NCBI GenBank assembly: GCA_002360455.1
Contig: DEQQ01000024.1
Span: 21,248 to 85,247, forward strand
DNA length: 64,000 nt
Direction: 5' to 3'
DNA from: Saprospiraceae bacterium UBA3362
GTDB taxonomy: Bacteria > Bacteroidota > Bacteroidia > Chitinophagales > Saprospiraceae
Part shown: positions 18,330-27,732 of the stretch, one piece after another
Numbering within the stretch: position 1 is the first letter of the stretch
Layout of the letters: every line of letters starts with the position of its first letter
Made by a program: the position numbers and the translations under genes
Notes under the pieces: generated by a model
Told to the model about the DNA's origin: nothing
Databases searched by the model: none
Seen by the model: only the letters and a program-made list of their open reading frames with translations

Positions 18330-19451
18330 TTATTGATTCTTAAAATAAGAACCAATGGCTTCCGCTACTCTATCGCAATCAGAATAGCTCAATAAATTAT
18401 GCATTGGCAACCTCAGCAGCGTTTTCTCATATCGTTTTGCATTTTCCAACTGTTGAGTCTTGTTATGTTTTGAAAAATAAGGGCTGTCGTGCAAGCATAA
18501 ATAATGGAAAAAAGCTTGAATTTTATTATTCTCCAAATGGGCTCTCAGAGATTCTCTGACCTCAAAATTTTCAAGCAAGATATAGTAAACCGATCCATTG
18601 ACATAATAATTGGATGGAAGTTGCATTAAATGAATTGGCAATTCATTGAGTATCGAATGATAATAATGAACCAATGAATTTCTGCCCTGTATAATCCTTT
18701 TTTCTTCTTCCAATTGAGCCAGCAACACAGCTGTTTGAAGTTCGGAACATCCATACGATGAACCTATCGTCTGCCATTCGTATCGAGCACTTTCTCCTTT
18801 AAGAAATTGAGACCTATTTGTACCTTTTTCAAAAACAAGTTCTGCATCAGAAAACAAACTTGGATTGTTCACTACCAACAATCCTCCTTCACCACAACGC
18901 AACGGTTTAGTGTCATGAAATGAAAAACAAACTAAATCTGCCCATTTTCCTACGCAATCTTGATCTAAAAAATGAGCTCCAAAACTTTGAGCAGCATCTT
19001 GTACAATGATTATCCCACGTTGATTGCACAGAGATCTCAGCGCATCCAAGTCTTGCTCAATTCCTGCATAGTCCACAACAACAATTACTTTAGTCCTCTC
19101 TGTGATCAGTTCCTCAACATGCCGAAGATCTATATTGGGACCGGACTTTTGTGAATCTGCGAAAATCAAAGTTGCCGCTCTTAGTGCAAATGCATTTGCT
19201 GTAGAAGTAAAAGTATAGGAAGGCAAAATAACCTCATCTCCGGGAGAAATTTGAGCCAGGACTGCCGCCATCTCCAAAGAGTCGGTGCAGCTGGAAGTAA
19301 AAAATAATCTTGAATGAGGAAATCTAATTTGCAATAACTCCAAACACCGTTTGGTAAACTCCTGCCCGGAAGATAAACGACCTGAATTTATAGCTTGTAC
19401 AGCATACTGAGGCTCATGAGATGCAACAAAAACTTCATTAAATTTAATCAT
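18330..19451 (-). CDS. wecE: dTDP-4-amino-4,6-dideoxygalactose transaminase-like (WecE/RffA type)
   Basis: DegT/DnrJ/EryC1/StrS aminotransferases add an amino group to nucleotide-linked keto sugars. In this 373-residue protein Lys182 in FSFHDTKPLRCGEGG is the PLP lysine; EKGTNRSQFLKGE, YEWQTIGSSY and IQAFFHYLCLHDSP match WecE landmarks closely. It starts inside the last codons of the DUF5683 gene (ATGA overlap at 19448-19451), so it is translationally coupled. It is the last gene of a parA-parB-DUF5683 operon, an unusual place for a sugar gene. The symbol follows sequence resemblance; the exact sugar is not shown. Confidence 0.82.
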   Translation of the reverse strand: MIKFNEVFVASHEPQYAVQAINSGRLSSGQEFTKRCLELLQIRFPHSRLFFTSSCTDSLEMAAVLAQISPGDEVILPSYTFTSTANAFALRAATLIFADSQKSGPNIDLRHVEELITERTKVIVVVDYAGIEQDLDALRSLCNQRGIIIVQDAAQSFGAHFLDQDCVGKWADLVCFSFHDTKPLRCGEGGLLVVNNPSLFSDAELVFEKGTNRSQFLKGESARYEWQTIGSSYGCSELQTAVLLAQLEEEKRIIQGRNSLVHYYHSILNELPIHLMQLPSNYYVNGSVYYILLENFEVRESLRAHLENNKIQAFFHYLCLHDSPYFSKHNKTQQLENAKRYEKTLLRLPMHNLLSYSDCDRVAEAIGSYFKNQ

Positions 19452-20035
19452 CGATAACTCAGATTAATTCCTACTCCAAGTCCTCCATTCACCCCTGAAC
19501 TTGGCCCAAGTTGCAAAGAAAGATCGTTGGTTACATTAAACTTAAGAAGATGCGCATCTACAAAGGCATCTACACCATTGAGCAGATATAGTATCCCTGT
19601 CACCAGCCATGACATCTGGGTATTGCGATCGTAATATTGCTTGTAGGCCAACAATCCCTGTACGCTCAACCTTCCTACAAATTCATCTGTACTTTGATCT
19701 TTATAAATGATTCTTGATGTCCATGCTGCATTATACCGATCGTATTGTTTTTGATTTTCAAAAACAAAATAAAGTCCTGTACCCAAAGCAGCATAGACTA
19801 CAGGGATCTTCCAATATTTTTTATTGTATAATTGTCCGGCTCCCGGCAATGCAAGAGAAAATAAAAATGATCTTCCCGGCCTTCCTGAAAACAACAATTT
19901 CAATACTCCGTCGGATTTGGATTTTTCTTTTACAATCAGACTATCCGGTGAAGTGGGTTCTTGTCCTTGCAGTTTGTTCTCGAACAAAACCAAAGCAAGT
20001 ATAAAAAGGAATGCTATTTTAAACATAGAACTCAT
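19448..20035 (-). CDS. DUF5683 membrane protein
   Basis: The 195-residue protein begins with a signal peptide (MFKIAFLFILALVLFENKLQGQ, possible start at 20026 or 20035). The conserved block FSLALPGAGQLYNKKYWKIPVVYAALGTGLYF (about 65-95) is the DUF5683 hallmark, followed by a region with two further hydrophobic segments and QMSWLVTGILYLLNGVDAFVDAHL. The function of the family is not known. It follows parB by 27 bp and overlaps the transaminase by 4 bp; DUF5683 next to parB is, from memory, a common arrangement in the phylum. Confidence 0.82.
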   Translation of the reverse strand: MSSMFKIAFLFILALVLFENKLQGQEPTSPDSLIVKEKSKSDGVLKLLFSGRPGRSFLFSLALPGAGQLYNKKYWKIPVVYAALGTGLYFVFENQKQYDRYNAAWTSRIIYKDQSTDEFVGRLSVQGLLAYKQYYDRNTQMSWLVTGILYLLNGVDAFVDAHLLKFNVTNDLSLQLGPSSGVNGGLGVGINLSYR

Positions 20036-20062
20036 ACATAAGTAAACGTCAGAAACAAACAG

Positions 20063-20962
20063 TTAGTCTTCTAAAAGAATATCCAGTATATCATTAAGCT
20101 CGCGATCAGACTTAAAACTAATTACAATCTGACCCTCCCCTTTTGCATTTCGATTTACTTTTATTTTTGTTCCCAATTTGGCGGATAGATTTTGTTCTAT
20201 CACTTTTAATTCACTTGGTGCAGCTTTTGTTGGAGTTATCATTGTCCTTCCCGTTGGTTTGTGAAAGGATTGTGCCATCTTTTCTGCATCGCGCACAGAG
20301 AGATCTTTAGCCTTGATTTCTTTATAAATATGCATTTGTTGTAACAAATCATCTACACCTGCCAAAACTCTCGCATGACCCATGCTTATAGCCTTTTCGC
20401 GCACAGCTGTTTGAATCTCCGGAGGTAATTTCAACAATCGAGTATAATTGCTTACGGTACTCCGTTTTTTACCAACGCGATCTGAAAGATCTTCATGAGT
20501 AAATTTACATTCTTCTATTAATCGCTGATAGGAAATGGCGATTTCTATGGGGTTCAAATCCTCTCTCTGAATATTCTCAACCAAGCCCATTTCCAATATC
20601 TCGGTATCATTGGCCTGTCTGATATAGGCAGGCAGCTCGCTCAATCCTGCAATTTTTGCTGCACGAAAGCGTCTTTCACCTGAGATAAGTTCATACTCAT
20701 TTGGGGCAATCTTTCTCAAAGTAACAGGCTGAATCAATCCGTATGTTTTGATCGATGTGGCCAATTCATTCAACTGTTCTTCATCAAACGAGGTTCGGGG
20801 TTGATGAGGATTGGCTTTGATTTGGACTAAAGGAATCATGGAATGCGAAGAAACTATCCCGGCCAAAGCATCTGCAGCTTGTCCATCTTTGACTGCTTCT
20901 GTCTTATTGATGTTTCCCAATAATGCCTTGAGGCCTTTGCCCAACTCTGTTTTCTGACTCAT
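20063..20962 (-). CDS. parB: Chromosome partitioning protein ParB
   Basis: ParB binds parS sites and spreads as a CTP-dependent clamp. The 299-residue protein has the N-terminal LGKGLKALLG motif, the ParB/Srx domain from about residue 43 with GERRFR at 95-100 (CTP-binding box), a helix-turn-helix DNA-binding region (TVSNYTRLLKLPPEIQ, near 168-185) and a C-terminal dimerisation segment. It starts 4 bp after the parA stop. I searched by eye for a TGTTTCACGTGAAACA-like parS site in the window and found none. Confidence 0.96.
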   Translation of the reverse strand: MSQKTELGKGLKALLGNINKTEAVKDGQAADALAGIVSSHSMIPLVQIKANPHQPRTSFDEEQLNELATSIKTYGLIQPVTLRKIAPNEYELISGERRFRAAKIAGLSELPAYIRQANDTEILEMGLVENIQREDLNPIEIAISYQRLIEECKFTHEDLSDRVGKKRSTVSNYTRLLKLPPEIQTAVREKAISMGHARVLAGVDDLLQQMHIYKEIKAKDLSVRDAEKMAQSFHKPTGRTMITPTKAAPSELKVIEQNLSAKLGTKIKVNRNAKGEGQIVISFKSDRELNDILDILLED

Positions 20963-20966
20963 TAGT

Positions 20967-21734
20967 TTAGGATTTATTTCTTTTCATAAATTCATCTGCC
21001 AAGTTCAAGAAATTGATACTTCCCGTACTTGAAGCATCATACAATACGACAGGTTTCTTAACCAATGGTGATTCTGTAATTTTAGAATTTCTGTGTATAA
21101 TGGTATTAAAGATCGGAAGATCTATAGACTCTTTCATGTCTTTGATAACCATCGCCGACATCCTCAATCGCTTATCATACATAGACAGCAGAACCCCCTC
21201 TATCTCCAGTTTCGGATTTAGATTATGCCGAACAATATCAATCGTATTTTTAATTTTGGACAAGCCTTCCAATGCAAACAATTCGCACTGAACAGGAATA
21301 ATCACCGTATCCGCCGCTACTAATGCATTTACCGTCATCAAGCCCAATGAAGGAAGGCAATCGATAAAAATAAAATCAAAATCGTCTTTGACCTGATCGA
21401 TCACTTTCTTCATCACAAACTCTCGACTCTCCATGCTTACCAACTCAATATCGGCACCTACCAGATCAATATTAGAGGGCAACACGAATAAATTCGGGGT
21501 ATCTGTTTCCAATATTGCCTTCTTAGGATCCTGAGATTGGATCATACATTCGTACAAACCGTGGCGAAATTCTTTGGTATCCGCTCCGGTCCCTGAGGTG
21601 GTATTGGCCTGCGGGTCTGCATCAATAAGCAATACTTTTTTCTCCAATACTGCAATGCAAGCAGCAAGATTGATGGCTGTGGTAGTTTTGCCCACACCTC
21701 CCTTTTGATTTGCTATGGCGATTACTTTGCCCAT
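20967..21734 (-). CDS. parA: Chromosome partitioning ATPase ParA/Soj
   Basis: ParA is the DNA-binding ATPase that positions ParB-parS complexes. The 255-residue protein has the deviant Walker A KGGVGKTT at 11-18, switch [10 protein letters not shown] near 40-48, and Walker [21 protein letters not shown] near 118-137. Length and the absence of an N-terminal regulatory domain fit chromosomal Soj-type ParA. It is the first gene of the operon parA-parB-DUF5683-transaminase. The 80 bp before it contain CAAATCTA (21794-21801), a -7-like element on the minus strand without a well-spaced -33 element. Confidence 0.97.
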   Translation of the reverse strand: MGKVIAIANQKGGVGKTTTAINLAACIAVLEKKVLLIDADPQANTTSGTGADTKEFRHGLYECMIQSQDPKKAILETDTPNLFVLPSNIDLVGADIELVSMESREFVMKKVIDQVKDDFDFIFIDCLPSLGLMTVNALVAADTVIIPVQCELFALEGLSKIKNTIDIVRHNLNPKLEIEGVLLSMYDKRLRMSAMVIKDMKESIDLPIFNTIIHRNSKITESPLVKKPVVLYDASSTGSINFLNLADEFMKRNKS

Positions 21735-21814
21735 TGCTATTTTATTGATTTTCAGGAAACAAGAATGCTATAGTTAAGTTTAAAAAACAAGCTCAAATCT
21801 AATGATTCTATCAA

Positions 21815-21914
21815 GGGCGTGCCACTGCCTTTGGCAGTGTCGGAGTCTTCCATGCTCGTTCCACTCGGTGCTTTGCACCAACCCTTTGGGTTGCATTTCA
21901 GCCTCCTCACGCAA
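21815..21914 (+). repeat. Dispersed hairpin element, copy 2
   Basis: On the plus strand it begins GGGCGTGCC (21815-21823) and ends CCTCCTCACGCAA (21902-21914). Hairpin I is CACTGCC-ttt-GGCAGTG (21823-21839), hairpin III GGTGC-ttt-GCACC (21867-21879), hairpin II CAACCC-ttt-GGGTTG (21879-21893). It lies between the start of parA and the terminator of gldN, oriented opposite to both genes, so the 3' end of neither gene explains it. The rest of the 368-bp gap (21735-22102) holds no gene. Confidence 0.85.
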
Positions 21915-22045
21915 ATCTATACACAATTCTTTCACACTCACTAATTACGACTTTTCAAATTACATCTCAACCTTTAATGTTGTTTACCTAAGAAAACATT
22001 CTATCTAATTCCAAATTGATTACCAAAATGGTCACTGCACAAAAT

Positions 22046-22083
22046 AAAAAGACCTCATCAAACTAGACGAGGCCTTTTTATTT
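22046..22083 (-). terminator. Intrinsic terminator after gldN
   Basis: On the minus strand AAAAAGGCCTC and GAGGTCTTTTT pair around a 13-nt loop with one G-U wobble; on the plus strand that pair is an A-C mismatch, so the structure belongs to the minus transcript. It lies about 20 bp after the gldN stop and ends the secretion operon. Confidence 0.8.
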
Positions 22084-22102
22084 TTTTATACTGAAAGTTC
22101 AA

Positions 22103-22984
22103 TTAATAAACCCACAAATCGTGCTCATAATTGAACAATTCATTTTTAATTTTTTCTGATTCAAGCAACATATAAATTCCGGCATTTTCTCCCCATTTTT
22201 CAGCAGTGAATATATCCGGAAGACGATTGTCTTGAACATTAGACTGCTTCAAAATATAACTTGAGAAAAATCTAGAATCAAACAAGTCAGCCCATGTTCC
22301 CGGTGAAGAATCGTTGATATCATTGAAAACTCTCTCTTTGGTAAAGTACTTTCTTGCTTCAGGATAGTAGATCCAGAACATCGGTCTGGCATATTCTAAT
22401 TCCCCTGTCTCAGCATTTTTCTTTTCCAAAATAGGAGCAATACCCAAAATTCGACAATAAATTCTGGAAGCCTCTTTATCGAAGTACCACATTTCCTTAA
22501 CACGGAATGTCTTTATGTTGGTCCAGTCGATATCGTTTTTAACGATTTTGATTTCTTCAAGATAGGTCTCAGCATTCCAAACCGACTGGGTGTCTATTTT
22601 ATGCAACATCCCTTCCAACTCTTCGCCGGTCACTCTACTTTTAAAATCATCTTCGCCAAAAATTTTAATATCTCCGTTTTGGACTCCATCAAGCAATATT
22701 TTGAAGAACGGGCGCTGTGGATACATGAAGCAGATATTCATTTTTTCACGAGTATCTATCACTCTCCAAATACGCTTACTCCAGGCTACATCAGCCTCTC
22801 TTAATGGCTCATAAGCCAAAGTTCGCTGCTCGCTCACCAAAGTACGTTCAACAATATCATCCAAATAGCCGGATGTATCTTCGGGATTGCTTGCTTCTGT
22901 CATCTCCTCTTCTTCAACTTGAGCTGTGCTCAATGTAGAGAAACCTAGCCACAGGGATACTAAAAGAAACCAAAATTTTGTCAT
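22103..22984 (-). CDS. gldN: Type IX secretion protein GldN/PorN
   Basis: GldN/PorN is a periplasmic protein that forms ring complexes with lipoprotein GldK under the outer membrane. The 293-residue protein starts at ATG 22984 with a signal peptide (MTKFWFLLVSLWLGFSTLSTAQ), then an acidic stretch, then the family core with KRIWRVIDTREKMN, MYPQRPFFKILLDGV and VKEMWYFDKEASRIYCRILG. It is the last gene of porP-gldKLMN, 31 bp after gldM, and is followed by a strong terminator. Confidence 0.95.
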   Translation of the reverse strand: MTKFWFLLVSLWLGFSTLSTAQVEEEEMTEASNPEDTSGYLDDIVERTLVSEQRTLAYEPLREADVAWSKRIWRVIDTREKMNICFMYPQRPFFKILLDGVQNGDIKIFGEDDFKSRVTGEELEGMLHKIDTQSVWNAETYLEEIKIVKNDIDWTNIKTFRVKEMWYFDKEASRIYCRILGIAPILEKKNAETGELEYARPMFWIYYPEARKYFTKERVFNDINDSSPGTWADLFDSRFFSSYILKQSNVQDNRLPDIFTAEKWGENAGIYMLLESEKIKNELFNYEHDLWVY

Positions 22985-23015
22985 TGTCTTAGTTTATTTG
23001 AAACCTAAAATTATA

Positions 23016-24587
23016 TTATTGCACTTTAAAGTTTAATGATCCAATATTTCTTGCTGCTGCGTCACCTGGACATCTTGCTTTGATATCCTCAAACAGATAT
23101 CTATCTCCGGGTCTTGCTTTATTGATCAATTCCACACTCTTTCCTGAAAATCTTCCACCCTCGTTTTGACCGATTTCAGCATCTTGTCTTGGAGCTACAC
23201 GGATAGTAGTGAAACTTTGAATTGAGCATCTTGCATCAAAATCAAATCCTTCCAACATTGGTATAATCCCTGTCTGAGCCTTGATCTCACCATTACCGAT
23301 TGCGCCTCCTCTTTTACCTGAAAGCACAGGTACAGGATCAGGAATTCTTTTTACACGGAATTTGAATGCAGTAGCCTGCAATCCTCCTCCTGACAATGTA
23401 ATGGTTGCCTCTCCCTGAGTAGTAACAGTCGCATTATACTTTGCTCCTCCTACTTTGCTTAGGTTGATACCTCCTCCCGTTGCACTTACCTGAAGTGCAG
23501 CAGACGGAATACCGGCAGCCGAAACAGAAACAGGATTGTCCACACCTATGTAGAACACGTTCATTTTTTCGGCAGCAACGTTGCAAGAACGCTCACCAAC
23601 CTCAAATTCAAACTCTTTCTTATAGGTCTCTGTCTTATTGGTTACCGGATTGGTAACATTAGCAACGGCGGTATATTTCTTTACACCAACGTCTCCCGGA
23701 GTTGTTTTCCAAACCGCCTCTCCATCATTATTTACAGGCAAACCTGAACCGTTTACAGACAAGCTTACTTTTGTATTCGTAGATTTTGAAGTAGAAGCTG
23801 CTAGAGAAATGGTAGTTTCAAAAGGCTCACCCTTGATAACGTAATTTTTCTTTGGCGAAGAAATTACGGTAAATTTATCCAATACCACATCCGTTCCTCC
23901 CAATTTCTTACTAAAATGATTCAATACTGCATTTTCTGAAGCTTTTGCATCATTAATAAACTTAGTGAAGATAGGCTGACAAGCTCCCAATGGCATTTGT
24001 TTGAAGGTAAATTCCTCCCAAGACTTTTTTGTTTTTGAATGTCTCCAAGTTTCATCGTCTATGTTGAGCGGAATTTCTGACTCCATGGAAGTTCTTAAAG
24101 AATCATCGATCAAGGCCAAAAATTTGCCCCGATATTCAAGGATTTTATTCTTCAATTCTTCTCCCCTCTTACCATTAACCATTGTTCTGGTGGTAACGTC
24201 TTTATCTTTTTTACCTTTTAAATCTTTGTGATCGCCATGAACAATATAGTCACCATCATCTACTGAGCCATTTTTATTACCGGACTTATCGATAAGTTCA
24301 TTTACCAAATTATTTACATATTCAGTAAATTCTTTTCCATAAGCAACAGCCATTGGAGCGCGTTCTGCAAATCTTGCATACTCCGGCTTGGCTTTAGATC
24401 TCTCTGCAATGGATCCTGGCAACGCATCGTTTGCTTGATCCAATGATTTGTTGGATTGCTCCAATCCCTTATTTACTAATTTAAAGGCATTGAATATCTC
24501 TGCTGATACGTTCAACGCCAAAAGCGCTGTAAGGACCAGGTACATAATATTAATCATGAGCTGACGGGGCTCCTTAGGAATAGACAT
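23016..24587 (-). CDS. gldM: Type IX secretion motor protein GldM/PorM
   Basis: GldM pairs with GldL in the inner membrane and spans the periplasm to GldKN, transmitting motor motion. The 523-residue protein has one membrane helix near the N-terminus (about 10-30, LMINIMYLVLTALLALNVSA) followed by a helical region (FNAFKLVNKGLEQSNKSLDQ) and then four beta-rich periplasmic domains, as in Flavobacterium GldM of similar length. The start is ATG 24587; gldL lies 59 bp upstream. Confidence 0.96.
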   Translation of the reverse strand: MSIPKEPRQLMINIMYLVLTALLALNVSAEIFNAFKLVNKGLEQSNKSLDQANDALPGSIAERSKAKPEYARFAERAPMAVAYGKEFTEYVNNLVNELIDKSGNKNGSVDDGDYIVHGDHKDLKGKKDKDVTTRTMVNGKRGEELKNKILEYRGKFLALIDDSLRTSMESEIPLNIDDETWRHSKTKKSWEEFTFKQMPLGACQPIFTKFINDAKASENAVLNHFSKKLGGTDVVLDKFTVISSPKKNYVIKGEPFETTISLAASTSKSTNTKVSLSVNGSGLPVNNDGEAVWKTTPGDVGVKKYTAVANVTNPVTNKTETYKKEFEFEVGERSCNVAAEKMNVFYIGVDNPVSVSAAGIPSAALQVSATGGGINLSKVGGAKYNATVTTQGEATITLSGGGLQATAFKFRVKRIPDPVPVLSGKRGGAIGNGEIKAQTGIIPMLEGFDFDARCSIQSFTTIRVAPRQDAEIGQNEGGRFSGKSVELINKARPGDRYLFEDIKARCPGDAAARNIGSLNFKVQ

Positions 24588-24646
24588 ATTCTATCTTAAT
24601 TTGAAAGTTAAACAATAAGTAGCGATTTTAATCTATAGAAACAAGA

Positions 24647-25237
24647 TTAATTGTTTCCTGACATATTCTTATAAGAAGAAAGTATGTTGCCATACACACC
24701 ATTTAAGTTGGTCAAGTTCTTCTTTAAGTTTGCTACTTGCTCGCTATATGCCTTAGTATCATCCAATGAATTGCTCAATGTTGACATTGCCTCATTCATC
24801 TTAGTATAGAAGTTACCCATGGTCTTCATTTGATCTCCAGTCTTAGAAAAGTCTACTTCTTGAAGTGCTTTTAAAGAACCTAAGCTCTTAGACATATTTT
24901 GCAACTCAGATAACATTCCTCCTAATTGATTTTCAACTGCTTCTCCATTCAATGGACGTGCAGCACCTTTTACAGGACCATCTGTCAATGCATTGATTTT
25001 TGCATGGTAATCACCTAATCCCGGATATAATTTATCCCAGTAATAATCTTTATCCGGTGGAATGATACCCAACATTAAGAAAAGTATCGCTTCAGTAACT
25101 AGACCGGCAGTAATCATAATATCACCACCTTCCCAAGACATGATCTTGAAAAGAGCACCTAACATAACTACGGCAGCACCTGCACCGATAATAAAATTCT
25201 TAAGATACTTAAATCCATTAGTTTTGTAAAAAGCCAT
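24647..25237 (-). CDS. gldL: Type IX secretion motor protein GldL/PorL
   Basis: GldL is the inner-membrane proton-driven stator-like partner of GldM. The 196-residue protein has two N-terminal membrane helices (about 13-34 and 40-60) and a cytoplasmic coiled-coil tail rich in Leu, Lys and Ser. Glu49, in the second helix (GLVTEAILFLMLGI), is at the same number as the functionally important Glu49 described for Flavobacterium GldL. Spacing to gldK (57 bp) and gldM (59 bp) is regular. Confidence 0.95.
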   Translation of the reverse strand: MAFYKTNGFKYLKNFIIGAGAAVVMLGALFKIMSWEGGDIMITAGLVTEAILFLMLGIIPPDKDYYWDKLYPGLGDYHAKINALTDGPVKGAARPLNGEAVENQLGGMLSELQNMSKSLGSLKALQEVDFSKTGDQMKTMGNFYTKMNEAMSTLSNSLDDTKAYSEQVANLKKNLTNLNGVYGNILSSYKNMSGNN

Positions 25238-25294
25238 TTTTAAGAAGTTTTTTTGGTAAAAAATATTGTTTGATTAAATAGATATCGATTTTAA

Positions 25295-26536
25295 TTAATT
25301 AAAGTCATTCTGTGATCTTCCCAAGAAAGACAATACTGTTCTAAACCCAATGTAAGACTTAGAAGTATCTTGAAACTCCCAAGATCGAGTTCCGGTCTGC
25401 AAATAATATCCTACATCTTTCCATGATCCACCGCGAATCACCTTTCTTTTGAAGGACTCAGGATCTTCTGCCTTTGCTTCATATTTTATATCCGGATTGA
25501 TATCATGGATGAAGTTGTTAGCACCATCATGGAATGCTGTTTCAGTCCATTCTGAAACGTTTCCTGACATATTATATAAACCATATTCATTAGGGAAATA
25601 GGCATCAGCTTTGACTGTATACTGACCGCCATCCTCTGGATAATTTCCTCTACCAGGTTTGAAGTTTGCCAATAAACAACCTTTGGCATTTCTTAAATAA
25701 TAACCTCCCCATGGAAACGGAGCAAGGTCTCTACCGCCTCTGGCAGCCCATTCCCACTCATGCTCGAGTGGCAATCTAAATTCTTCAGAATTTGGCTCAT
25801 CCTCAGCTTTATAGGTATTCCAAAGCAAAGTTCTCCAATAACAGAAAGCTCTAGCTTGTTTCCAGTTAATTCCAACAACAGGATAATCATCAAATGCCGG
25901 ATGTGAGAAATAGTTTCTCATCATTGGCTCATTATAAGAATAAGAGAAATCTCTTACAAAGGACAAAGTATCCGGATAGATAGGAGTTTTTTCTTTATGA
26001 ATGATACTGCTTCTTTTAATTCCTCTAGAATGAGCAGCAGCTTGCCAGTCTTTCCACTCCCACTCATAGACATATTGACGAGTGTCATGCTCTTTTACAC
26101 CTTTGAAAGCATCTGCCCCTTGGAAATTCATAGCATCCAAAGTCTCGTCCTCCCAGTCTATCTCTTGTTCCCAATCAATATTCTGAGTGCTTCCATCGTC
26201 GCTATCTATATAATGACCTAAAGCTGCATGAGCTAAAGAATCTCTCACCCAGTACACAAACTGACGATATTCATTGTTTGTGATTTCTGTGTCATCCATG
26301 TAAAATCCTGATATTGAATGAGTTTTCGATTTTTGAATATTTGAATTCAAAAAATCTTGGTCACTCTGACCACTAACAAAACTTCCGCTTGGCACATAAA
26401 CCATTCCGAAAGGATTGATACCACCCCATTTTGGTCTTTCCAAAACACCGGTGAGCTGTCCGTCTTGTTGTTTTTTTCCACAGGAAGCTATGAAAAACAA
26501 ACCCAAGACCAATAGAGAAAGATTTAAATTCCTCAT
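25295..26536 (-). CDS. gldK: Type IX secretion lipoprotein GldK/PorK
   Basis: GldK forms the outer-membrane-associated ring with GldN. The 413-residue protein has a lipoprotein signal peptide ending in FIASC (Cys19) and a formylglycine-generating-enzyme-like (sulfatase-modifying) domain: GMVYVPSGSFVSGQSDQD, VGINWKQARAFCYWRT, RLPLEHEWEWAARGG, YGLYNMSGNVSEWTE and RKVIRGGSWKD. In GldK this fold is structural rather than catalytic. A promoter candidate lies at 26580-26609, so gldKLMN may be transcribed separately from the upstream porP gene. Confidence 0.96.
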   Translation of the reverse strand: MRNLNLSLLVLGLFFIASCGKKQQDGQLTGVLERPKWGGINPFGMVYVPSGSFVSGQSDQDFLNSNIQKSKTHSISGFYMDDTEITNNEYRQFVYWVRDSLAHAALGHYIDSDDGSTQNIDWEQEIDWEDETLDAMNFQGADAFKGVKEHDTRQYVYEWEWKDWQAAAHSRGIKRSSIIHKEKTPIYPDTLSFVRDFSYSYNEPMMRNYFSHPAFDDYPVVGINWKQARAFCYWRTLLWNTYKAEDEPNSEEFRLPLEHEWEWAARGGRDLAPFPWGGYYLRNAKGCLLANFKPGRGNYPEDGGQYTVKADAYFPNEYGLYNMSGNVSEWTETAFHDGANNFIHDINPDIKYEAKAEDPESFKRKVIRGGSWKDVGYYLQTGTRSWEFQDTSKSYIGFRTVLSFLGRSQNDFN

Positions 26537-26579
26537 CTGGTACGTATTTACCTACTTTGTCTTAAAAAAAAATTTCGCG

Positions 26580-26609
26580 TAAATATAACAACAAATTGTT
26601 ACAACGCAA
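26580..26609 (-). promoter_or_regulatory. Probable promoter of gldK
   Basis: On the minus strand TTG (complement of 26607-26609), a 19-nt spacer and TATATTTA (complement of 26580-26587) match the Bacteroidota promoter at seven of eight constrained positions. The start point would be near 26573, 37 nt before the gldK ATG. Confidence 0.5.
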
Positions 26610-26766
26610 TAAATTATTTTGCTTCAAGTCTATAATTATAGACAATGATAACCACTACTAAGCTAACAACTAAATATTTTTTGATTTATTGTGATCAAAC
26701 ATAAATAATTTTGCTAAATTTCACTTAAGCCTGATCAATTATATATAAGTTATTAGTTTCCAAATA

Positions 26767-27732
26767 CTAATCCGACCATCTCGGATTATTTATCCATTTC
26801 ACCTTTTTAGAACCACCCAAAAATGTTGCCAAATTCCACTCAATTCCAAATTCTTGAGAATTTCCTGAAATTTTTTGACCCAATTGCAAGGCTGAGGATT
26901 CAAATCGATAAAAAATTCTAGTCTTTGAGCTCGGCCTAAATCCAATTCCTAAGCCATAACTGTTTAACAAACTGTTATCCCAGCTTTTAAAAAACGTTTG
27001 CAAAAATAGTTGATTTTTATAATCCAAATGCAATAATATTTCGGCCTGTGACTGAACAAAATCTGTATAAAAAATTAAATTTGGAATAATCAGAATTTGC
27101 TCAAAATTAATACTCTTATTTAGCCCAATATTCAATAATTTAGTTGAAGTAAGAGGTTTAAAATAAATTTTATGATCAGATGCTACATGGCTCAAACTCA
27201 ATGAAAAATTGATCGGCCTACTCCTCAAACCAATACTCAGGCCAACCTCGGCTGAACTCACTCTATAATTTTGCCCTTCGATAAGAGGATCGTTATGATT
27301 AATTATTGTACCATAAAAGCCGCCTGGCGTCCTGGCTGCTAAGCCATCAAATGCAGATTGCGCCCACGCCGTATACGCTGCTCCTGAAATGGCAAAATTT
27401 TCGGCTCTGTACCAATAGGTATAGGCCAATCTTGATTTCCAATGATTCTCAAGCCCACTTTTATAATTAACAATATCCACCCCCATTCCGGACGACCAAG
27501 GTTCAATTGCAGTTGTTATACTTAAATTGAAAAGTTGTGGGTGATTCTGGATATTACGCCACTGATCTCTAAAAGTTGCTAAAATCTTGGTCTGAGGTTC
27601 CCATCCGGCATTGCTTATATGGGTAAACATTGGATCCGGAACCAAATATGAAAAAGCAGCCAACTGTTGAGCAGACCCCTTACTCAAAATACCGACTATA
27701 AAAAAATAAAGCCCTATTCTTCTTAACTTCAA
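26767..27732 (-). CDS. porP: PorP/SprF-family type IX secretion outer-membrane protein
   Basis: PorP/SprF proteins are outer-membrane barrels that couple the secretion machine to surface structures. I place the start at TTG 27732, giving a 321-residue protein with signal peptide [22 protein letters not shown]; this makes a TTGA overlap with the stop of the upstream gene, typical of coupled translation. An alternative TTG at 27747 adds five residues. The mature part has the family opening [18 protein letters not shown] and FRDQWRNI, and repeated amphipathic strands. Order porP-gldK-gldL-gldM-gldN matches the Porphyromonas por locus. Confidence 0.85.
   Translation of the reverse strand: MKLRRIGLYFFIVGILSKGSAQQLAAFSYLVPDPMFTHISNAGWEPQTKILATFRDQWRNIQNHPQLFNLSITTAIEPWSSGMGVDIVNYKSGLENHWKSRLAYTYWYRAENFAISGAAYTAWAQSAFDGLAARTPGGFYGTIINHNDPLIEGQNYRVSSAEVGLSIGLRSRPINFSLSLSHVASDHKIYFKPLTSTKLLNIGLNKSINFEQILIIPNLIFYTDFVQSQAEILLHLDYKNQLFLQTFFKSWDNSLLNSYGLGIGFRPSSKTRIFYRFESSALQLGQKISGNSQEFGIEWNLATFLGGSKKVKWINNPRWSD

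Noticed and set aside
20000..22100. Possible parS site near parAB
   Set aside because: I read the segment on both strands for a TGTTTCACGTGAAACA-like palindrome and found none.
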